A program made the translations under genes and the position numbers. A stretch of 64,000 nt of DNA from Tubiluchus corallicola (taxonomy: Eukaryota > Priapulida > Priapulimorpha > Priapulimorphida > Tubiluchidae): the NCBI GenBank assembly GCA_030141605.1, contig JAQGDQ010000907.1, positions 17,488 through 81,487 on the forward strand, in the 5' to 3' direction. Positions 59,494 through 64,000 of the stretch are shown here, one piece after another. The notes under the pieces were generated by a model. The model was not told where the DNA came from. It did no database searches and saw nothing but the letters and a program-made list of their open reading frames with translations. Each line of letters starts with the position of its first letter. The stretch's first letter is position 1.

Positions 59494-59571
59494 CTGTGGA
59501 TAATTGAGAACGGCTATGGAAATTCCCCTATATGAAGGCTCCTCGGGTAACAGTCCTACTAAATGTACTAC
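59494..59571 (-). CDS. Exon 2: ILEI domain, RGI strand
   Basis: Acceptor ATTACAG, donor GTTCGT. Phase 0 to 0, 78 bp. It encodes HLVGLLPEEPSYRGISIAVL and NYPQ; RGI-x-I-x-VL is the first core strand of the ILEI fold. Confidence 0.8.
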
Positions 59572-59710
59572 CTGTAATAAAACAAAGTGCAATAGTTACA
59601 TTACAATTGTAAGTGTTACCGTGCTAGCAAGGCAGTTAGGGGGCATGCTAAATTGGATGTTAACATTAATATGATGAACATTACAGAGCTATCCTCAGTT
59701 CCTGTGGTAA

Positions 59711-60470
59711 AGAAGTTGGCTTTTCCTTTTCTCTGACTAGATTGTATATTTTCCAGAAAAAATGCTGAAATAATTTAATAAATAATACGTTTTCGATGTC
59801 GTGAATTCAACTCTGCAGCTGCTCAGGCTAGAAACTGCAGGCAAATTAAAATGTTGAACCTATTTGCAAACAATTTACTCGTTTATACTTTGTTGTGTTC
59901 ACTGTTTTCATTCACGCTGTATCCCCAGGGCTGTGTTGGCCCATACACTGTACCCTCCTATGCTTATAACTGCCTTATGTTTTTAACTACTTCAGGACCC
60001 TAAGAGTTTGATGCATTTTGCATGAGTTCATGAAAAACTTCTCTCACTATACAGTGATTACGTTATATTTGATAAATTTTGTTGGTTTCTCCTCCTCCCA
60101 GAAGGGATTGTCATGTAAAATCATATATAAAATGTATTTGCTTACCTAACACAAATAAAAAATTGACATAAAATTGAAAAAGGCTTGCAGCAACTTCAGT
60201 GTTTGTACTGAAACAAAGTACAGTATCGTTTGTCTGAAATCGGCTAATGCAGAAAATGAAGTTTGTTTCTCCCTTTTCTCTGACCAGATGGTATATTTTC
60301 AACCAAAAATGCTGTAATGATTAATAAATAATACGTTTTTGATGTCGTCAATTCAATTCTGCAGCTGCTCAAGCTAGTAACTGCAGGCAAATTAAAATGT
60401 TAAACCTATTTGCCAACAATCTGATCATTTGTACTTTGTTATGTTCTCACTGTTTCCATTCACATTTCGA
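59711..60470. repeat. Direct duplication of about 210 bp (59711-59920 and 60261-60470)
   Basis: Both copies contain CTGCAGCTGCTCA, AACTGCAGGCAAATTAAAAT and AAATAATACGTTTT. They differ at scattered positions and are about 550 bp apart in an intron. Confidence 0.8.
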
Positions 60471-60719
60471 TTCCTCCTGCGACTATAACTGCCTTAGATC
60501 TTTAACAAATACAATTGATCTTTGGCATTTGAAGTTACAGACCTGTTCACAAATCCATCTTGACATGATTCGTCCGTCCATGGTTCGAGCCCCAGTTGGG
60601 CTGCAAAGAATTTCGTGACCAGAATGTTACATCATACTCGTGATCAAACTGTCTTATTTTGAATTTGTTTGAAAAAATGATGGAAATATTATAAATACCA
60701 AGCAGTGCGACAGCTTATA

Positions 60720-62072
60720 CGAAGGGCGTTCTAAAAGTATCTGTCTCTTTTTTTCTGTGCCAAAAGTAATGCGCCGCGGGCAAAGTGTTTTTGCTGGGAG
60801 GGTAGTTTTTCTCTCCCAAAAGTAATGCCACACGGGCCAAGTGTTTATGGTGGGTGGGCAGTCCCTTCTGCACATGTGTGAAAACTTTCGCGCGGTTGGT
60901 CACGTCATTTTCTGTCTTTTACACCTTGAGTAAAGGCATGCAGTGCACACTGGTCAGAATTTTCGTTTTTATGCAAGATGACAGAATGCATCAAATGGAG
61001 ATATTACAACACATACTGCCAAAAGCCTGGGGATAGTCACGCTGAAACAATCGAGAAGATTCATCAGGCCTTGGAGATAATTCCTTGAACCAAACTCAGA
61101 TAAAAGAATGGTAGAACCGCTTCAAACATGGCCGAACTTCAGTGGTGAGTGAGGCACACTCGGGCTACCCATCCACAAGCCGAAACGAGGAGATGATTGA
61201 ATTGATTCGGCAAATTGTCATGGAAGAACATCATGTAACAGTCCAGAAAATTGTTCTAGATATGTGAATAAGCACAGGATCGGTATGTTCCATTTTACCG
61301 GAGGATTTGCGCACACGAGGAGTGTCGGCAAAATTCGTCTCCAAGGTGCTGGCAGAGCACCAGAATTAACGTCACATGGAAATCGCCTGGACATGCTGGA
61401 TTGTGCACACAGACTTTATGAAGACCATCATCATAGGTGATGAGATACTGGTATTAAGGTTATTACCCACAAACCAAGTTCCAGTCCTCCCAATGGAAAC
61501 ATGTGGGATCACCATAGCCAAAAAAAGCACGACAGGTTCGCAGCAATGAGAAAGTAATACTGACCTGTTTTTTCTCTTGTAGTACTGCGCATGAAGAATA
61601 CGTCACTAGGCCAAACAATTAATAAGGAATGCTACCTGGAGGTTCTCCGTCGCCTTCGCGATGCTCTGCAATGAAAGCGATCAGACGTGGGTGGAAAAAA
61701 TTGGCAATTTCACCATGCAACGTGCCTGCTCATACCATCCACATAATCCAAGCTTTCCTGGCCAGGAAGAGTACACCAGTTGATTGACAGGCTTCTTACA
61801 CTCCTAACTTGGCACCGTGTGACTTCTGACTCTTCCCTAAGTTGAGAAGCAGGCTGAAAGGGATGTGATTTGAATAACGAGAGGAAATTATAAGAAAAGC
61901 GATGCTGAAGCATTCCGGAAAAGGTGTTTTGGAGATGTTACCAGAAGTGGCAGAACTGCTGGGAGAAGCATGTTCTAAGGGGAGTATTTTGAAGGTGATT
62001 AAATCAAATTCATGAAATGTGTAGAATTGTGTTTTTATGCCCAAATGACAGATGCATTTTGAACTCACCTCG
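60720..62072 (+). mobile_element. Decayed mariner-type transposon, 1,353 bp
   Basis: Left end CGAAGGGCGTTCTAAAAGTA and right end, reversed, CGAGGTGAGTTCAAAATGCA form the terminal repeats, both followed by TCTGTC. TA precedes the left end; the right flank is CA. Broken transposase frames show a QIKEW-x-RFKHGRTS-like part, an HTD-like first acid region and a NLAPCDF-like third region. Several stops and frameshifts make it inactive. Confidence 0.85.
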
Positions 62073-62110
62073 CAAGTTTCAGAAAAAAACGGTTTGAAAA
62101 ATTATATTGT

Positions 62111-62197
62111 CTAGTGATTACCCTGTGAATATGTAAGGCCTAGTGACTATCTTGTGAATCTATATTGCCTAGTGACTATCTTGTGCATATAAAATGC
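62111..62197. repeat. 29-bp tandem repeat, three copies
   Basis: Units start CTAGTGATTACC, CTAGTGACTATC and CTAGTGACTATC at 62111, 62140 and 62169. Confidence 0.85.
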
Positions 62198-62729
62198 TCC
62201 CGTTAAGTAAATTCGCCTTTCTTATCACTCAAAATCTGGCGGTAAACAACCACTTGCATTATTGTAGTCATGATGTCATGAACACACATTAAAAAAGCTT
62301 GAATTAAACATAGTATGTGTCACAAACTTGTTACACATAAGCAGTTTTCATTATGTTTCTGACACCTAGAGTTTCACCATGAAGTATTAATGCTTGTCAG
62401 TGTACAACTGTGTCAGATAACATCATAAATCACGTCATGGTACGGTTGTCCAGTTACTATTACAATAACAAATCACATCGTGGAAAAGCTGCAGCTAATC
62501 TTAAAGAGACATGCCAATTGTCAAAGTCTGGTACAACTGTTGAAATATAAGTACATATTATAAAAAGTTGTAAAATACTGACGAGAGTTGACAGTCAAGA
62601 TTCTATAATAATGCATAAGACGGTGGAAAGATTGTTTTTGCAGAAAATTATAATAAAGTAATATAATTTCACAATGCAAGTTTTTTAAGCTCCATTAAAC
62701 TTTACATTTACTGTAGTTTAAGTATGTAC

Positions 62730-62814
62730 CTCTTCGCCGTTCACTGTTACAGACACCAAGTCTTTGCTGGATGTGCCGTTAGCGCCATAGTATTGAATTC
62801 TATTCCTGAAGTGC
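62730..62814 (-). CDS. Exon 1 (of those seen): start of ILEI domain
   Basis: Acceptor GTTTCAG, donor GTACAT. Phase 2 to 0, 85 bp. It encodes HFRNRIQYYGANGTSSKDLV and SVTVNGEE, like the ...VNG segment before RGI in ILEI domains. An upstream exon with the signal peptide is expected but was not found in the window. Confidence 0.7.
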
Positions 62815-62841
62815 CTGAAACAATGTTTCTTCATAAACAAG

Positions 62842-63113
62842 GATTGCCCAGCAGGGTATCCCAGTAGCGTCTGCTTTCTATCTGGGATGTCGTGAGTTCG
62901 ATAGAGCGGCTGAGTCATACCAAAGCCTTTAAAAATGGCACCTGCTGTTGCCCTGCCTGGCACATGGTATTTAGGATAAAAGCTGGGTAATAATAGTCTC
63001 TGTTATGTAGTTGTAGATTGTTATTTACAGTTGGCAATAACAGCTCTTTGAGCTAATGTTAATTGCTCAACCAAAAGCCGACTTTAAATAAAGGTTGTTA
63101 TTATTATTATTTA
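62842..63113 (+). mobile_element. Probable tRNA-derived SINE
   Basis: A tRNA-like head (AGTAGCGTCTGC and GTCGTGAGTTCGAT, the latter like a B box), a conserved-looking body, and a 3' tail AATAAAGGTTGTTATTATTA ending in TTA repeats. No target duplication was found. Confidence 0.5.
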
Positions 63114-63259
63114 TTTGTCCAGCAGCAAACATGTTTAAAAACTGTTACGTAAACTAAAGGTTAACACAAAAGCACACATTATCCAAGAAAATATGAAATT
63201 TCTAAAGCTCACTTATTGTTCACTCAAAAATAGCACAAATCCAGTTATATAATATTTTT

Positions 63260-64000
63260 TTGCATTTTGCATTTGTATTGAGCTGCTTCTTTTCCTGGCC
63301 ATGACATCATTATTTGTTCAAATTGGGCGTGCCCAGGTGTGAAATGATTAGGACTTAAAATGTTTTACTAATTACACAAAATGCTATGCTGAAAAAAGTT
63401 CCAAATTTTGTTCTTCTAGCTAACGACTGTTATTTTAATCTAAAAGTTCTAGTGTTTTTATCATTAAAAATAAACCCAACATCCAAGAAACTATAACTTT
63501 CCCTTTAAATTGTATCTAATGAAATTTGAATTGATTTGTACTCAAAATGCTATTTTGCTTCAATTGCAACATCGAAACTACTATTGGTCTCGTACTACAT
63601 CTTAGAATTAAATTTACTCAACACTAAGTAATTCTTTTTTAACACACAAGTACAGAAAACGAACCAGAACAGTTGATTATTCCAAACCGTTTTAAAAGTC
63701 AATCAAAAGAACCACTGGATCGTTGCTGGAAGTCAAACTTCAAAGTCTGATACGTTTTTCAGATACAACTATTAGAATGGTATAAAAGTTTAAGCCCTTG
63801 CCTTCAGGACTGATGCGAGCACTGACAGTGACCGGATCGGAAAATGACTCTCCTTCTTCTCCACTAATGTGAGCTTTTTCATCATATTTAAAATCTGCAA
63901 TAGAAACGAATGCAATAAAAACACTAAAAAAAACCTGGAAAAACTCGGCTTATCTAAACACTTAATAGTATTAGGCTATTTAAACAATGAAGTGACACGA
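63260..64000. repeat. Duplicated segment, right copy (runs off the window)
   Basis: It matches about 54220-54900, including the last AACAATGAAGTGACA at the window edge, which is the start of the 82-bp repeat in the left copy. Confidence 0.85.
63802..63894 (-). CDS. Second copy of exon 5 (paralogous or upstream gene)
   Basis: 93 bp with acceptor TTGCAG and the same GCAAGG donor. It encodes FKYDEKAHISGEEGESFSDP and VTVSARISPE. Its out-phase (1) does not fit exon 1 at 62814 (in-phase 2), so it more likely belongs to a neighbouring copy of the gene than to this one. No stop is present. Confidence 0.65.

Larger units (their letters stand above)
44825..62814 (-). other. Animal gene: ILEI/PANDER domain followed by C-type lectin domains (13 exons seen, both ends missing)
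   Basis: Thirteen exons on the minus strand, listed separately, can be joined with consistent phases (1,941 bp, 647 codons). The first four plus part of the fifth encode an ILEI (FAM3/PANDER-like) domain; the next four give two two-exon C-type lectin domains; three give a divergent lectin domain; the last starts a fourth. The 5' end (signal peptide) lies right of 62814 and the 3' end is cut by the bacterial junction. The product would be a secreted or membrane lectin; recognition or immune function is inferred from the domains only. Confidence 0.8.

Noticed and set aside
60575-60605. GGTTCGAGCCCC, a tRNA B-box-like sequence
   Set aside because: No A box at the right distance and no cloverleaf; at most part of a decayed SINE.

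Overview
The window joins two kinds of DNA. Positions 1 to about 43,900 are an intron-free, gene-dense bacterial chromosome segment. Bacteroidetes (probably Bacteroidales) is suggested by the three-subunit SdhC-SdhA-SdhB complex with a fused cytochrome b subunit, UVR-containing ClpC, a very large TamB divergent from TsaD, DUF1080 and Tat-type Gfo/Idh/MocA proteins, LPP20/DUF6175-like secreted proteins, and the lack of clear Shine-Dalgarno sequences. From about 43,900 to 64,000 the DNA is animal-like: more AT-rich, long non-coding stretches, no long ORFs, GT-AG introns and eukaryotic transposons.

Bacterial part, left to right: the 3' end of a mannose-6-phosphate isomerase; engB (GTPase), tadA (tRNA deaminase); a Gfo/Idh/MocA oxidoreductase with a DegT-type sugar aminotransferase; a remnant of an IS5-type transposase; an LRR lipoprotein with a duplicated module; sdhCAB plus a Crp/Fnr regulator on the minus strand; a TonB-dependent receptor; clpC; a Tat-exported oxidoreductase; an exported thioredoxin; pheT; a DUF1080 protein; purB; an MsbA-like ABC exporter; a DUF2628 membrane-protein gene split by a complete insertion sequence with exact 6-bp target duplications; exbB-exbD-tonB; tamB; tsaD; a sodium:solute symporter; and a run of four secreted LPP20/DUF6175-like proteins whose last member seems cut at the junction. 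A degenerate repeat of roughly 120 bp recurs in many bacterial intergenic gaps, most often just after a stop codon and in the orientation of that gene.

Animal part: thirteen minus-strand exons can be read from 62,814 down to 44,825, each with AG acceptor and GT (once GC) donor and with matching reading phases. They encode an ILEI/PANDER (FAM3-like) domain followed by two complete C-type lectin domains, a third divergent three-exon one and the start of a fourth. Introns hold three hAT-like non-autonomous elements (one with a perfect 8-bp target duplication), a decayed mariner with both inverted repeats, a decayed BEL/Pao retroelement 3' part, a fold-back element family, a probable tRNA-derived SINE and several tandem repeats. 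A second copy of one exon and its surroundings at the right edge shows that the locus, or part of it, is duplicated.

Neither gene at the junction is complete, the bacterial genes look intact and carry no animal transposons, and the animal part carries no bacterial genes. A chimeric assembly (animal host plus associated bacterium) is the simplest reading; a real transfer would have to be shown by reads crossing position about 43,900.
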